Assembly (NCBI GenBank): GCA_017548075.1
Contig: JAFYNL010000024.1
Location: 1-64,000, forward strand
Direction: 5' to 3'
Length of the DNA stretch: 64,000 bases
Source: Bacteroidaceae bacterium
Lineage (GTDB): Bacteria; Bacteroidota; Bacteroidia; Bacteroidales; Bacteroidaceae
Shown piece by piece: positions 36,190-46,098 of this stretch (position 1 is its first letter; each line of letters opens with the position of its first letter). A program made the translations under genes and the position numbers. Under the pieces are notes generated by a model, which was not told the DNA's origin, made no database searches, and saw only the letters and a program-made list of their open reading frames with translations.

Positions 36190-37971
36190 ATGGATATAAT
36201 ACACCTTCTTCCAGATTCAGTAGCCAACCAGATTGCCGCTGGTGAGGTAGTTCAGCGTCCAGCTTCAGTCATAAAGGAGTTGATGGAGAATGCTGTGGAT
36301 GCTGGTGCGTCGACTATTGATGTGCTTGTGCAGGATGCAGGGCGTACGTCCATTCAGGTTATTGATGATGGGAAGGGCATGAGCGAAACGGATGCACGAA
36401 TGGCTTTTGAGCGTCATGCTACCTCTAAGATAGCAAAAGCAGAAGATCTTTTCATGCTCCAAACGATGGGCTTTCGTGGCGAAGCGCTTGCCTCTATTGC
36501 TGCTGTGGCACAAGTTAAACTTACGACTCGTACATCAGAACAGGATTTAGGTGTGCAGTTGTGCCTTGATGGATCTCATTTAATTTCGCAAGAAGTGTGT
36601 TCTTGTCCAGTTGGAGCCAACTTCGAAGTCAGCAATCTTTTCTTTAATGTGCCGGCTCGTCGCAAGTTCCTTAAGTCCAATCAGACTGAACTGAACAATA
36701 TCATTCAGGACTTTGAGCGCATAGCTTTGGTCAATCCTTCTGTTGCATTCACACTTTCGAGCAATGGAAATAAGTTGATGCAACTGCCTGCAGGAGGCTC
36801 TTTGCAACGTATTGTAGGCATTTTTGGCAAGAAGTTGGGCGAACAGTTATTGCCTGTTCAGGTAGAAACCTCTTTGGTGAAGATTACAGGTTTTGTGGGA
36901 AAACCTGAAGCGGCACGCAAGAAGAACTCTTCTCAGTTCCTTTTTGTTAATGGTCGCTTCATGCGTCATCCTCGTTTCCATTATGCTGTGATGGAAGCCT
37001 TCAGCCATCTTATTCCTGAAGGCGACCAGGTTCCTTACTTCATCTTCTTCCAAGTGGACCCCGCCAACATAGATGTAAACATCCATCCAACCAAGACTGA
37101 GATAAAGTTCGAGAATGAGCAGGAGATATGGAGCATTATTGTTGCAGCTGTTCGCGATGCTTTAGGGAAGTTCAATGCTGTGCCTACTATTGAATTCGAT
37201 GTTGAGGGTAAACCCGACATTCCCACTTTCGAAGCGGGGAAACTAAGTGGCGTAAAAGCACCAAAAGTACAGTTTGACACCAAATACAATCCGTTTAATA
37301 GTCACAAAGAAAGTCGTCCTGCTGCTCGTCAATGGGAGAAACTTTACGAACAAGCTACTCAGAATAGTCAAAGTAATCAGGCTACGCCAGCTCTCTTCCA
37401 AGAAGGCTTTGAGATGAGCTCGCAGCACTTCCAATACAAAGGACAGTATATCCTGACTGCTGTACAATCTGGCTTGATGATGGTTGACCAGCGACGAGCC
37501 CACATTCGCATTCTTTATGAACGTTATCTGGAACAGATGCGGGAGCATAATGCAGCAACACAAGGACTTCTCTTCCCAGAGTTGTTAGAACTCTCCCCAT
37601 CCGATGCAGCCTTACTTACTGGCATCCTCGACGATGTTCGGGCTTTGGGCTTTGACATTACACCTCTTGGTGGAAGCTCTTTCTCGATTGTTGGAGCTCC
37701 TTCAGGACAAACCGATCCTGTAGCTGTGGTGCAGCAAATGGTGGAATCTGTCAAGATGCAAGATGGTGGACATGCAGATGCTTTGCATCACCAACTTGCC
37801 CTTGTTCTGGCTCGTCACAATGCTATTGAAGTAGGTGAGGTGCTTTCTTCTGTCCAAATGGAAACGCTTATCGGCGACCTTTTCCAATGTAGCAATCCCA
37901 ATCTCTCACCTAGTGGGAAGACAATACTTACCATCCTTCAACAGGAGCAAATAGACAAGATGTTCAATTAA
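36190..37971 (+). CDS. mutL: DNA mismatch repair protein MutL
   Basis: The 593-residue protein has the GHKL ATPase domain at about residues 1-330 ([43 protein letters not shown]) and a C-terminal dimerisation domain at about 410-593. It couples MutS mismatch recognition to strand excision. In the C-terminal domain the sequence [12 protein letters not shown] stands where endonuclease-type MutL proteins have the DQHA motif, and [10 protein letters not shown] stands where CPHGRP is expected. Nicking activity is therefore doubtful from sequence alone. It is cotranscribed with the OstA-like group and followed 17 bases later by trpS. Confidence 0.96.
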   Translation: MDIIHLLPDSVANQIAAGEVVQRPASVIKELMENAVDAGASTIDVLVQDAGRTSIQVIDDGKGMSETDARMAFERHATSKIAKAEDLFMLQTMGFRGEALASIAAVAQVKLTTRTSEQDLGVQLCLDGSHLISQEVCSCPVGANFEVSNLFFNVPARRKFLKSNQTELNNIIQDFERIALVNPSVAFTLSSNGNKLMQLPAGGSLQRIVGIFGKKLGEQLLPVQVETSLVKITGFVGKPEAARKKNSSQFLFVNGRFMRHPRFHYAVMEAFSHLIPEGDQVPYFIFFQVDPANIDVNIHPTKTEIKFENEQEIWSIIVAAVRDALGKFNAVPTIEFDVEGKPDIPTFEAGKLSGVKAPKVQFDTKYNPFNSHKESRPAARQWEKLYEQATQNSQSNQATPALFQEGFEMSSQHFQYKGQYILTAVQSGLMMVDQRRAHIRILYERYLEQMREHNAATQGLLFPELLELSPSDAALLTGILDDVRALGFDITPLGGSSFSIVGAPSGQTDPVAVVQQMVESVKMQDGGHADALHHQLALVLARHNAIEVGEVLSSVQMETLIGDLFQCSNPNLSPSGKTILTILQQEQIDKMFN

Positions 37972-37988
37972 AAGAATTCTTTCACAAT

Positions 37989-39086
37989 ATGAAACCAAAA
38001 GAGAAGATAATTTTAACAGGCGATCGTCCAACAGGCAAGCTTCATATCGGACATTATGTAGGTTCGCTTCGTCGTCGTGTAGAGTTGCAGAACTCAGGTC
38101 TTTACGACAAGATTTTTGTCTTTGAGGCTGATGCACAGGCACTTACAGATAATATAGAGAATCCTGAGAAAGTGCGTCAGAATGTCATAGAAGTTGCTCT
38201 TGACTATCTCGCAGCAGGTCTCGATCCATCAAAGAGTACGCTCTTCATCCAAAGTCAGATACCTGAGCTCTGCGAACTCTCGTTCTATTTCATGGATCTT
38301 GTTAGCGTATCTCGACTTCAACGTAATCCTACAGTTAAGACTGAGATACAGATGCGTGGCTTCAACGGCGAGAGTATTCCTGTAGGTTTCTTCACTTATC
38401 CCATCAGTCAGGCTGCCGATATCACAATGTTCAAGGCAACGACTGTTCCAGTTGGAGAAGATCAAGAACCAATGCTGGAGCAGGCTCGCGAGATAGTTCG
38501 CCGTTTCAACAATATCTATGGAGACACTCTTGTGGAGCCCAACATCTTGTTGCCAGAGAATGCAGCCTGCCTTCGTTTGCCAGGAACAGACGGCAAAGCC
38601 AAGATGAGTAAGAGCTTGGGTAACTGCATCTATTTGAGTGACTCTGCCGATGAGGTTAACAAGAAGGTCAAGACAATGTATACAGACCCTCTTCATCTGC
38701 AGGTTAACGATCCTGGACATCTTGAGGGAAATACCGTTTTCACCTATCTTGATGCCTTCGCAACTGATGATCAAGTGGCTCGCGAAACTGGCGATTATGC
38801 TACACTTCAAGAGATGAAGGACCACTATACCCGAGGCGGTTTGGGTGATATGAAGTGCAAGAAACTCTTGATGGCTGTACTTCAGGAAACGCTTGAACCT
38901 ATTCGTCAGCGTCGAGCAGAATATGAGAAGGACATTCCTGCCGTTTATGAGATACTGAGGAAGGGTTGCGAAGTGGCTCGAGCAGCTGCTCAGGAAACAA
39001 TGGATGAAGTGCGTAAGGCTATGAAAATCAACTACTTCGATGATCGCGCACTTATTGAAGAGCAAGCTCTTCGCTTCCAGAAATAA
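37989..39086 (+). CDS. trpS: Tryptophan-tRNA ligase
   Basis: The 365-residue class I aminoacyl-tRNA synthetase charges tRNA-Trp. The HIGH motif is at residues 19-22 ([13 protein letters not shown]), and the KMSKS motif (AKMSKSLGN) is near residues 205-209. [19 protein letters not shown] binds the tryptophan/ATP region. Length and motifs are those of the bacterial enzyme, though this is the longer subtype with an about 30-residue insert. It ends the colinear series from guaB and is followed by a strong terminator at 39114-39151. Confidence 0.97.
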   Translation: MKPKEKIILTGDRPTGKLHIGHYVGSLRRRVELQNSGLYDKIFVFEADAQALTDNIENPEKVRQNVIEVALDYLAAGLDPSKSTLFIQSQIPELCELSFYFMDLVSVSRLQRNPTVKTEIQMRGFNGESIPVGFFTYPISQAADITMFKATTVPVGEDQEPMLEQAREIVRRFNNIYGDTLVEPNILLPENAACLRLPGTDGKAKMSKSLGNCIYLSDSADEVNKKVKTMYTDPLHLQVNDPGHLEGNTVFTYLDAFATDDQVARETGDYATLQEMKDHYTRGGLGDMKCKKLLMAVLQETLEPIRQRRAEYEKDIPAVYEILRKGCEVARAAAQETMDEVRKAMKINYFDDRALIEEQALRFQK

Positions 39087-39113
39087 GAGACGCATCAAGT
39101 CTCTCGATAAAAG

Positions 39114-39151
39114 TAGGCGTGTTTAGTTGATTGACTAAGCACGCCTATTTT
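39114..39151 (+). terminator. Rho-independent terminator of trpS
   Basis: TAGGCGTGTTTAGT (39114-39127) pairs with ACTAAGCACGCCTA (39134-39147), 14 bp with one G-U pair and a 6-base loop, followed by TTTT. Confidence 0.9.
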
Positions 39152-39242
39152 GTCGACTATCCTGCTCTCTTATACATTATTAATATATTGGTGCGGAGGT
39201 ATTTGTGCAGGTTTTTCTGAGGAGGGAAAGGTTAAGCTTTCA

Positions 39243-39352
39243 AACGACCCTCAGTTAAAATCCAAACTTAACACGTTAACTTTGCCAACTTAACAGGTTA
39301 AGATTGCAATCGTAACAGGTTAACTTTGCCAACGACACTAAGGTCGTTTTTT
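39243..39352. repeat. Intergenic 22-bp-period palindromic repeat, copy F, with terminator-like right end
   Basis: The TAAC core recurs at 39269, 39291 and 39313, exactly 22 bases apart. Left arm AACGACC (39243-39249) can pair with GGTCGTT (39342-39348), which is followed by a T-run. The right end also forms a short local hairpin (AACGAC with GTCGTT) before that T-run. Confidence 0.87.
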
Positions 39353-39438
39353 ATGCTTTCGAGTAACATAAACGAGAAAAACATGCCAAATTGTACATTT
39401 TTTAACTGCAAAACCTTTGAAGTTGTGATTATTTTTGC

Positions 39439-39446
39439 TAACTTTG
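39439..39446 (+). promoter_or_regulatory. Promoter minus-7 box of carbohydrate operon
   Basis: TAACTTTG on the plus strand, 44 bases upstream of the Gfo/Idh ATG. Confidence 0.65.
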
Positions 39447-39489
39447 TGCGCAAATAATAACAAAAATAACACAATAAACAATCACTTTT

Positions 39490-40920
39490 ATGTCAACAAG
39501 AAGAGATTTCATTAAGGGTATGGGCCTTGCTACGGCTGGTCTGACCTTGGCTCCAAGCGAGATGCTGGCTGCTAAAAAGAAGAAAGTGCAAGCTGCTGTG
39601 GAACCCAAGAACGAGAAAGTTAGAATTGCCTACATTGGTATAGGCAATCGTGGACAACAGAACATCGACGAGTTCGCTAAGACAAACATGGTGGATGTCG
39701 TAGCTCTTTGCGATGTCGACCTGCAAGGCAAGCAATGTCAGAAGGCTTTGAACATGTATCCTGATGCAAAGCGTTATACTGATTTCCGCAAGCTTTTCGA
39801 AGAGTATAGCGACCATTTCGACGCAGTTGCAGTCAGCGTTCCTGACCACACTCACTTCTTTGTATGCATGGCTGCTATGAAGCATGGCAAGCATGTTTAT
39901 TGCGAGAAACCTCTCATCCGTACTTTCCAAGAGGGTGAAATCCTCATCGAAATGGCGAATCGTCACCCAGAACTTGCAACTCAGGTCGGCAATCAGGGAC
40001 ACTCGGAAGCCAACTATTTCCAGTTCAAAGCTTGGCAGGAAGCAGGCATCATCAAGGATGTGACCAAAGTGGTTGCTCACATGAACAACGATCGTCGTTG
40101 GCACAAGTACGATTGGAACATGACTAAGATGCCTGAAGGTGATCCAATTCCTGAAGGTATGGATTATGATACTTGGCATGGAGGCATTCGCTACCACAAC
40201 TTCAGCAAGCTCTATCACCAAGGAGATTGGCGTAGTTGGTACGATTTCGGAATGGGAGCGCTTGGTGACTGGGGTGCACATCTGCTCGATACTGTGCATG
40301 AATTCCTCGATCTGGGCTTGCCTTACGAAATCAATATGAAGTATGCTAAGAACCATAATGAGTTCTTCTATCCCTTCTCGAGCACCATCGAATTCCGCTT
40401 TGGAGCAAGAGGAAACATGCCTCCTTGCGACGTTATCTGGTACGACGGAACCGACAACCAACCTCCTTTGCCAGAAGGTTATGGGGAAAGTAAGTTGGCA
40501 GACGGTATTCCTGCAAGCGGTCAGGGCGAATATACCAAGCTGAGCCTCAATCCAGGCAAGATCATTTATGGCCGCGACCTTACCTTCAAGGGTGCAAGTC
40601 ATGGTAGCACTCTCGAGATTATTCCGAAGGAGAAGGCTGAGGCAATGAAGGACAAACTGCCACAAGTACCCAAGAGTCCCAGCAATCACTATGTCAACTT
40701 CCTGCGTGCTTGCAAGGGAGAAGAGAAGACTCGCTCGCCTTTCCAAATTGCAGGTGTGCTCTGTCAGGTCTTCTGTCTTGGCGTCATAGCTCAGAGACTG
40801 AACACTCAACTCTTCTTCGACCCAAGAACAAAGAAGTTCACAAACAACGAGTTTGCTAATGCAATGCTCTCAGGAATGCCTCCTCGCAAAGGCTGGGAAG
40901 ACTTTTACAAATTAGATTAA
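39490..40920 (+). CDS. Gfo/Idh/MocA-family oxidoreductase with Tat signal
   Basis: The 476-residue NAD(P)-dependent sugar oxidoreductase starts with a twin-arginine signal ([20 protein letters not shown]), so it is exported with its cofactor. The Rossmann nucleotide-binding motif is IGIGNRGQQ near residue 53, and the catalytic-region motif EKPLIRTF lies near residue 140. The C-terminal alpha/beta domain has [15 protein letters not shown] and [20 protein letters not shown]. Close relatives oxidise sugars at C3 in glycoside catabolism. It is the first gene of an operon with a DUF1080 protein (25-base gap), GH92 and GH76, consistent with oxidation-based glycoside handling. Confidence 0.93.
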   Translation: MSTRRDFIKGMGLATAGLTLAPSEMLAAKKKKVQAAVEPKNEKVRIAYIGIGNRGQQNIDEFAKTNMVDVVALCDVDLQGKQCQKALNMYPDAKRYTDFRKLFEEYSDHFDAVAVSVPDHTHFFVCMAAMKHGKHVYCEKPLIRTFQEGEILIEMANRHPELATQVGNQGHSEANYFQFKAWQEAGIIKDVTKVVAHMNNDRRWHKYDWNMTKMPEGDPIPEGMDYDTWHGGIRYHNFSKLYHQGDWRSWYDFGMGALGDWGAHLLDTVHEFLDLGLPYEINMKYAKNHNEFFYPFSSTIEFRFGARGNMPPCDVIWYDGTDNQPPLPEGYGESKLADGIPASGQGEYTKLSLNPGKIIYGRDLTFKGASHGSTLEIIPKEKAEAMKDKLPQVPKSPSNHYVNFLRACKGEEKTRSPFQIAGVLCQVFCLGVIAQRLNTQLFFDPRTKKFTNNEFANAMLSGMPPRKGWEDFYKLD

Positions 40921-40945
40921 GGATAACAAAACAACAATTACAACA

Positions 40946-41704
40946 ATGAAAAAGATCGTATTTCTAGTGGCAATGTTGGCTGTTTTGCCAGCTTCTGCAA
41001 AAGTAAAGAAAGTAGTTGAACAACAGGCTTCCGTTCCTACTACGGACAATGTATTAACTGAACAGGAACAAAGAGAAGGTTGGAAACTTCTTTGGGACGG
41101 CAAAACAACGAATGGTTGGCGCGGAGCAAAGCTCCAGACCTTTCCCACAAAGGGTTGGCATATTGAAGATGGTGTCCTCAAAGTTGAGGCTGCTAATGGC
41201 GCTGAAAGCGGTAATGGTGGCGATATCGTAACAGATAAAACCTATCACAACTTCATCTTGAAGGTAGATTTCAAGATTACCGAAGGTGCCAATAGCGGCA
41301 TTAAGTACTTCGTTGACCCAGATATGAATCAGGGCGAGGGTAGTGCTATCGGTTGCGAATTCCAGATTCTCGACGACCTTCGCCATCCTGATGCAAAGCT
41401 CGGAGTGAAGGGAAATCGCAAACTCGCCTCTCTCTACGACCTCATTCCTGCACCTGAACAGAAGCCTTTCGACATTACAACTTGGAATACAGCCACAGTT
41501 ATTGTTCAGGGCAATCATGTTGAACATTGGTTGAATGGCGTGAAGATGCTTGAATATGAGCGCAATACACAGGAATGGAACGCACTTGTGGCTTACAGTA
41601 AGTACAAGAATTGGAAGGACTTTGGCAATCGTGATGGCCGCATCCTTCTGCAGGATCATGGCAACGAAGTCTGGTTCAAGAACGTAAAGATTAAAGAACT
41701 CTAA
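40946..41704 (+). CDS. DUF1080 protein, 3-keto-glycoside hydrolase-like
   Basis: The 252-residue protein has a signal peptide ([18 protein letters not shown]) and one DUF1080 (concanavalin-like jellyroll) domain from about residue 35. Typical motifs are [45 protein letters not shown] and [16 protein letters not shown]. Characterised members hydrolyse 3-keto-glycosides, made by Gfo/Idh oxidoreductases like the one encoded just upstream. The stop of this gene and the start of GH92 are one base apart. The substrate is inferred. Confidence 0.9.
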   Translation: MKKIVFLVAMLAVLPASAKVKKVVEQQASVPTTDNVLTEQEQREGWKLLWDGKTTNGWRGAKLQTFPTKGWHIEDGVLKVEAANGAESGNGGDIVTDKTYHNFILKVDFKITEGANSGIKYFVDPDMNQGEGSAIGCEFQILDDLRHPDAKLGVKGNRKLASLYDLIPAPEQKPFDITTWNTATVIVQGNHVEHWLNGVKMLEYERNTQEWNALVAYSKYKNWKDFGNRDGRILLQDHGNEVWFKNVKIKEL

Positions 41705-41705
41705 T

Positions 41706-44006
41706 ATGAAGAAACTCATTCTTTCGACTTTCGTCTCTCTGTTTTGTGTGGGAGTCTACGCGATAGATGACCCTGTGCAATATGTTAATCCTCTTGTCGG
41801 ATCACATTCAACAGGCGGACTTTCCACAGGTAATACCTATCCGGCTATTGCTCTTCCTTGGGGCATGAACTTCTGGACTCCTCAAACAGGCAAGATGGGT
41901 GATGGATGGTGCTACACTTATGATGCTGAGAAAATTCGCGGCTTCAAACAGACTCATCAGCCAAGTCCTTGGATGAACGACTATGCAATGTTCAACATCA
42001 TGCCTGAATGTGGAGATGCTCCCATTTACGATCAGGACAAGCGAGCAAGTTGGTTTAGCCATAAAGCTGAGGTCAGCAAGCCACATTATTATAAGGTATA
42101 TCTCGCGGACTATGATATTACGACTGAGATAGCACCCACCAATCGCGCAGCCATCTTCCGTTTCACCTATCCGCAAGGCAAGAACTTCCTCATCATCGAT
42201 GCTTTCGATAGGGGTTCTTATGTGAAGGTAATACCTGAAGAGAACAAGGTTGTGGGCTACACAACTCGCAATAGTGGAGGCGTTCCCCGCGACTTCAAGA
42301 ACTATTTTGTGCTTCAGTTCGACCGTCCTTTCACTTACACTTCGACTGCCGACGAAGGTAAAGAGAGCAAAGACCTTGAGATGAGGAGCAAGCATGCTGC
42401 AGCCGCAGTAGGTTTCGTAACTGCAAAGCGAGGCGAACAAATCAATGTTCGAGTAGCAAGTTCTTTCATCAGTATTGAACAGGCAGAGTTGAACCTCAAG
42501 GAACTCGGCAGCAAAAGTCTTGAAGAAGTTGCAGAAGAAGGTCGTCAAGAATGGAATAAAGTACTGAGTGTTATTGATGTAGAGGACAAGAGCGACATCG
42601 ATAGACTGCGTACTTTCTACAGTTGCCTCTATCGCAGCACACTTTTCCCTCGCAGTTTCTTCGAGATTAATGCGGCTGGCGAAGTAGTGCATTATAGTCC
42701 TTATAACGGGCAAGTTCTGCCTGGTTACCTCTTTGCAGATACAGGTTTCTGGGATACTTTCCGCGCTCTCTTCCCGTTGGTTAACCTGATGTATCCTTGC
42801 ATGAGCCAGAAGATGCAAGAAGGTTGGGCCAATGCATACAAGGAAAGTGGTTTCCTTCCTGAGTGGAGCGCGCCTGGACATCGTGCCTGTATGGTGGGAA
42901 ACAACTCGGCAAGTGTGGTTGCAGACGCATATCTTAAAGGTATAAGAGGCTATGATATCGACGCACTTTGGGAGGCTGTTAAGCACGGAGCAAATGCCGA
43001 CTTGCCTCGCACAACTAGTGGCCGCAAGCAATGGGCTGCTTATAATCGCTTAGGTTATGTGCCTTATGATAGCATTAACGAGAGTGCGGCTCGCACTTTG
43101 GAGTATGCTTTCGACGATTGGAGCATATATAAATTGGGACAAGCATTAGGCAAACCTGAGAAAGAGATTAAGGTTTATGCCGAACACGCCATGAACTATA
43201 AGAATCTTTTCGACAAGAGCCATAACTTGATGCGTGGTAAACTTGCGAATGGAGAATGGGCTCCCAACTTCAATCCCTTCAAATGGGGAGATGCTTTCAC
43301 AGAAGGAAACAGCTGGCATTACTCTTGGAGTGTGTTCCATGATCCGCAAGGACTTATCGATTTGATGGGTGGAAACGACGTCTTCAACCAGATGCTCGAT
43401 AGCGTATTCATCCTTCCTCCAATTTTTGACGAAAGCTATTATCGCAGCGTCATCCATGAGATTCGTGAGATGCAAATCATGAACATGGGCAACTATGCTC
43501 ACGGCAATCAGCCTATCCAGCATATGATTTATATGTATAACTACAGCGGTCAGCCTTGGAAGACACAGTATTGGCTCCGAGAAACCATGAATCGTATGTA
43601 CAATGCTCATGCCGACGGTTATTGCGGAGATGAGGATAATGGTCAAACATCTGCGTGGTACATCTTCACGGCTATGGGTTTCTATCCTGTTTGTCCTGGA
43701 AGCGGAGAGTATGTTCTTGGCGCTCCTTATTTCAAGAAGATGACTTTGCATCTCGAGAACGGCAAGGATGTGGTCATTTCTGCTCCTCAGCAAAGTGACG
43801 AGAACCGTTATGTGGGAGCTCTCAAGGTTAATGGTGCAGAGTATAACGTCAATTATGTGAAGCATACAGATCTTGTTGCAGGCATGAAGATGGACTACTC
43901 TATGCAGTCGGAACCCAATACTCAACGCGGCACAACTGCTGAGGCTGCTCCTTATTCGTTCAGCAAAGAGTACAAACCCGCCACGAAAACGAAACGCAAG
44001 AGATAA
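41706..44006 (+). CDS. GH92 family alpha-mannosidase (second)
   Basis: The 766-residue secreted enzyme (signal peptide MKKLILSTFVSLFCVGVYA) has the GH92 beta-sandwich (YVNPLVGSHSTGGLSTGNTY) and barrel with ADTGFWDTFRALFPL, FTEGNSWHYSW, GNYAHGNQPIQH and GDEDNGQTSAWYIFTAMGFY. Calcium-dependent exo-alpha-mannosidase activity is expected. It differs from the GH92 at 24.2 kb in the HGNQP motif and lacks close similarity outside the core, so the two are not a recent duplication. A Lys/Arg-rich C-terminus (YKPATKTKRKR) is unusual for the family. The GH76 gene follows after 32 bases. Confidence 0.95.
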   Translation: MKKLILSTFVSLFCVGVYAIDDPVQYVNPLVGSHSTGGLSTGNTYPAIALPWGMNFWTPQTGKMGDGWCYTYDAEKIRGFKQTHQPSPWMNDYAMFNIMPECGDAPIYDQDKRASWFSHKAEVSKPHYYKVYLADYDITTEIAPTNRAAIFRFTYPQGKNFLIIDAFDRGSYVKVIPEENKVVGYTTRNSGGVPRDFKNYFVLQFDRPFTYTSTADEGKESKDLEMRSKHAAAAVGFVTAKRGEQINVRVASSFISIEQAELNLKELGSKSLEEVAEEGRQEWNKVLSVIDVEDKSDIDRLRTFYSCLYRSTLFPRSFFEINAAGEVVHYSPYNGQVLPGYLFADTGFWDTFRALFPLVNLMYPCMSQKMQEGWANAYKESGFLPEWSAPGHRACMVGNNSASVVADAYLKGIRGYDIDALWEAVKHGANADLPRTTSGRKQWAAYNRLGYVPYDSINESAARTLEYAFDDWSIYKLGQALGKPEKEIKVYAEHAMNYKNLFDKSHNLMRGKLANGEWAPNFNPFKWGDAFTEGNSWHYSWSVFHDPQGLIDLMGGNDVFNQMLDSVFILPPIFDESYYRSVIHEIREMQIMNMGNYAHGNQPIQHMIYMYNYSGQPWKTQYWLRETMNRMYNAHADGYCGDEDNGQTSAWYIFTAMGFYPVCPGSGEYVLGAPYFKKMTLHLENGKDVVISAPQQSDENRYVGALKVNGAEYNVNYVKHTDLVAGMKMDYSMQSEPNTQRGTTAEAAPYSFSKEYKPATKTKRKR

Positions 44007-44038
44007 GTGAACTGTTCCCCATCTACCACACACTCGCT

Positions 44039-45496
44039 ATGAAACGATTGTCGATTCTCTTTCTCTGTCTGTTGGCTATGAGCAATTATGCCAACGCTCA
44101 GGTTGCTATTACCTATACTGATTCGGCGGAATGGAAGGCTTATGATGACTTCAACAGTATGTTCCTCGACACGAAGAACAGCAAGAACATCTATATGGCC
44201 GACACCAAACAGCCCAAAGCCGACCATCGAGGTAACGGCTATCGAGACAACGATGTTTCCGGTTGTGCTGCTGCCATTTGGTGTCAAGCCATTATGTATG
44301 ATATGGTTATCAACGCCTACAATCGTGCTAAGGAAGAGGGAGATGCCACTCGAATGAGGAAGTACAAGACGTTGCACGATAAGATCTATGCTGGCGAGAA
44401 AGCGCATTATGTGAACTTCGACTTCCATAACTGCAATACGAATAACGGTTGGTTCGTCTATGACGACATTATGTGGTGGACTTGTGCCTTGGCTCGTGCT
44501 TATGAGGCTTTCGGCAAGTCGGAATACCTGACGAACTCTGAGAAGAGTTTCTGCAGGGTTTGGTATGGTTCGACAAAGGTTGGGGATGATGGTTCGTATG
44601 CCGATCCTGCTCGATTCGAGGGCAAGTATGGAGGTGGAATGTTCTGGGAATGGCAGCCTATAGATAATCCTAACCCTCATAAAGCTGGGGACTTCCGTTC
44701 CGCTTGCATCAACTTTCCAACCGTTATAGCAGCCTGTCTGCTTCATAAACTTGTGCCGGAAGGCAGGACTCCCCCTACTGGTGCTTATCCAATTCGACAG
44801 ACAAAGGAGTGGTATCTCGAGAAAGCGAAGGAGGTTTATGCTTGGGCCGACAACACTCTCGTCAATAATGGACGAGTGGCAGACGGTATTCATGGAGGCG
44901 GTCCGGAGTATCATGATCACCTTTACAATCAGGCTACTTATATCGGGGCAAGTTGCTTGTTGTACAAGATTACAGGCGACGCAAGCTATCTGACGAAGGC
45001 AAAAAGAGGAGCAGATTATGTGATAAACAATATGTGCTCCAGTTATATTCTCAAGTATGAGAATGGTTACGAGCAAGGCATCTATGCCGCCATCTATGCT
45101 CAATATATGAAGTTGCTCGTCTACGACTGCGATTTGTCAGTATCTTTGCTGACAAAGTATTTAAGACACATCCAGCGAAACATAGACAAAGCCTATAAGA
45201 ACAGAGATCAGGTGCGAGGTATTCAGGTAGGAAACTTTGCGCAAACAACCTCTTCTGACGATGTTGTGGAGAGCTACGGAGCTAGCGGAATGCCTGCACT
45301 TATGCTGATGTTCCCGGCTAGCGATACTGCGACTCTGCTCGAATCGGTTGGTGATGAGGATTGCATGAACTCATCGGATGTCTATACTACTGACGGCAAA
45401 CTGATTATGAAGAATGCCACTTCGGAGCAAGTTCATCAGCTTGATAGCGGCCTTTACATCTTTCAAGGAAAGAAGTATCTTGTAAATAAAAACTGA
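44039..45496 (+). CDS. GH76 family endo-alpha-1,6-mannanase
   Basis: The 485-residue protein has a signal peptide (MKRLSILFLCLLAMSNYANA) and an (alpha/alpha)6 barrel. The paired catalytic aspartates of GH76 are in YDDIMWWTCALARAYE (Asp142-Asp143). The family cuts the alpha-1,6-linked backbone of fungal mannan. A C-terminal tail (DVYTTDGKLIMKN, then LDSGLYIFQGKKYLV) resembles type IX sorting tails, suggesting surface display. With the preceding GH92 it could remove mannan side chains and then cut the backbone. No SusC/SusD pair is in the operon. Confidence 0.92.
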   Translation: MKRLSILFLCLLAMSNYANAQVAITYTDSAEWKAYDDFNSMFLDTKNSKNIYMADTKQPKADHRGNGYRDNDVSGCAAAIWCQAIMYDMVINAYNRAKEEGDATRMRKYKTLHDKIYAGEKAHYVNFDFHNCNTNNGWFVYDDIMWWTCALARAYEAFGKSEYLTNSEKSFCRVWYGSTKVGDDGSYADPARFEGKYGGGMFWEWQPIDNPNPHKAGDFRSACINFPTVIAACLLHKLVPEGRTPPTGAYPIRQTKEWYLEKAKEVYAWADNTLVNNGRVADGIHGGGPEYHDHLYNQATYIGASCLLYKITGDASYLTKAKRGADYVINNMCSSYILKYENGYEQGIYAAIYAQYMKLLVYDCDLSVSLLTKYLRHIQRNIDKAYKNRDQVRGIQVGNFAQTTSSDDVVESYGASGMPALMLMFPASDTATLLESVGDEDCMNSSDVYTTDGKLIMKNATSEQVHQLDSGLYIFQGKKYLVNKN

Positions 45497-45513
45497 CCTT
45501 TCAGGGAGAAAGG

Positions 45514-45625
45514 AAAAACGACTGCAGTTAAGTCGGTCAACTTAACACGTTAACTTTGCCAACGTAACATGTTACGTTGGCGATTTAACCACGTTACGTT
45601 TGAAGATGTAACTGCAGTCGTTTTT
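45514..45625. repeat. Intergenic 22-bp-period palindromic repeat, copy G, perfect arms
   Basis: The best-formed copy. AAAAACGACTGCAGTTA (45514-45530) and TAACTGCAGTCGTTTTT (45609-45625) are a perfect 17-bp inverted repeat enclosing the array, with T-runs outward on both strands. The TAAC cores are at 45543, 45565 and 45586. The unit at 45559-45580 is a perfect 22-bp palindrome (CCAACGTAACA and its exact reverse complement). It lies between the convergent GH76 and VanZ-like genes and probably terminates both. Confidence 0.92.
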
Positions 45626-46012
45626 TCAACAACCCTTTTTAGGGACTCGAATCAGCAGTCCGAGAATGGTTCCGCAACAGATTCCGATAGTGTTTGCGAC
45701 GAAATCCAACCATTCTCCACTTCGGCAAGTTGTGAGATAAGCTTGTGCCAACTCCATCAAACCTCCCATTGCAATAGGCGCGAGGAAAGCAAAAAGGAGC
45801 AGTTTCCCTTTGCTTAAATCTTGATGCGAACGCCGGTATTCAAACCAAATAACCAGCGTTAGAACTCCATACATTAACATATGTGTCCATTTATCGGCAA
45901 GCGGAACCTCCACTCCTACCTTGAAATCGGGTATAGGAAGTAGTGAAAGAAAGACAATTCCGACTGCCAAAAGGAGTGTGATAGGGTAGCGGCGTAAGTA
46001 CAGACGAAGCAT
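45626..46012 (-). CDS. VanZ-like membrane protein
   Basis: The 128-residue protein has four predicted transmembrane segments (ITLLLAVGIVFLSLLPIP, MLMYGVLTLVIWFEY, LLLFAFLAPIAMGGLMELAQ, FVANTIGICCGTILGLLI) and the conserved DKWTHMLMY and MELAQ motifs of the VanZ-like family, whose function is mostly unknown. There is no other glycopeptide-resistance gene, so a resistance role is not implied. Its stop borders repeat copy G. Its promoter overlaps the divergent promoter of the transporter operon. Confidence 0.88.
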   Translation of the reverse strand: MLRLYLRRYPITLLLAVGIVFLSLLPIPDFKVGVEVPLADKWTHMLMYGVLTLVIWFEYRRSHQDLSKGKLLLFAFLAPIAMGGLMELAQAYLTTCRSGEWLDFVANTIGICCGTILGLLIRVPKKGC

Positions 46013-46041
46013 ATTAGGACTCTTTTTTAGACATTTTGCTG

Positions 46042-46070
46042 CAAAGATACGTTAATTTTGTGTATCTTTG
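46042..46070. promoter_or_regulatory. Inverted divergent promoters, VanZ-like gene and transporter operon
   Basis: The minus-strand box TATCTTTG (46042-46049) and plus-strand box TATCTTTG (46063-46070) lie in a perfect 9-bp inverted repeat, CAAAGATAC and GTATCTTTG, 11 bases apart. Each promoter faces away, so their upstream elements overlap. Confidence 0.7.
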
Positions 46071-46098
46071 CAACATATTTCGCAAAAAACTTCGACAA

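Larger units (their letters stand above)
39087..39489. other. Intergenic region trpS to carbohydrate operon
   Basis: This 403-base gap contains the trpS terminator (39114-39151), repeat copy F (39243-39352) and the promoter box at 39439-39446. I see no coding frame or RNA gene in it. Confidence 0.75.

Noticed and set aside
39493..43031. Antisense frames of 438 and 407 codons over the Gfo/Idh and GH92 genes
   Set aside because: Both are opposite genes with strong family motifs and show no domain or signal of their own.
45626..46012. Glycopeptide resistance from the VanZ-like gene
   Set aside because: VanZ-like proteins are widespread small membrane proteins; none of the resistance genes (vanH, vanA, vanX) is present.
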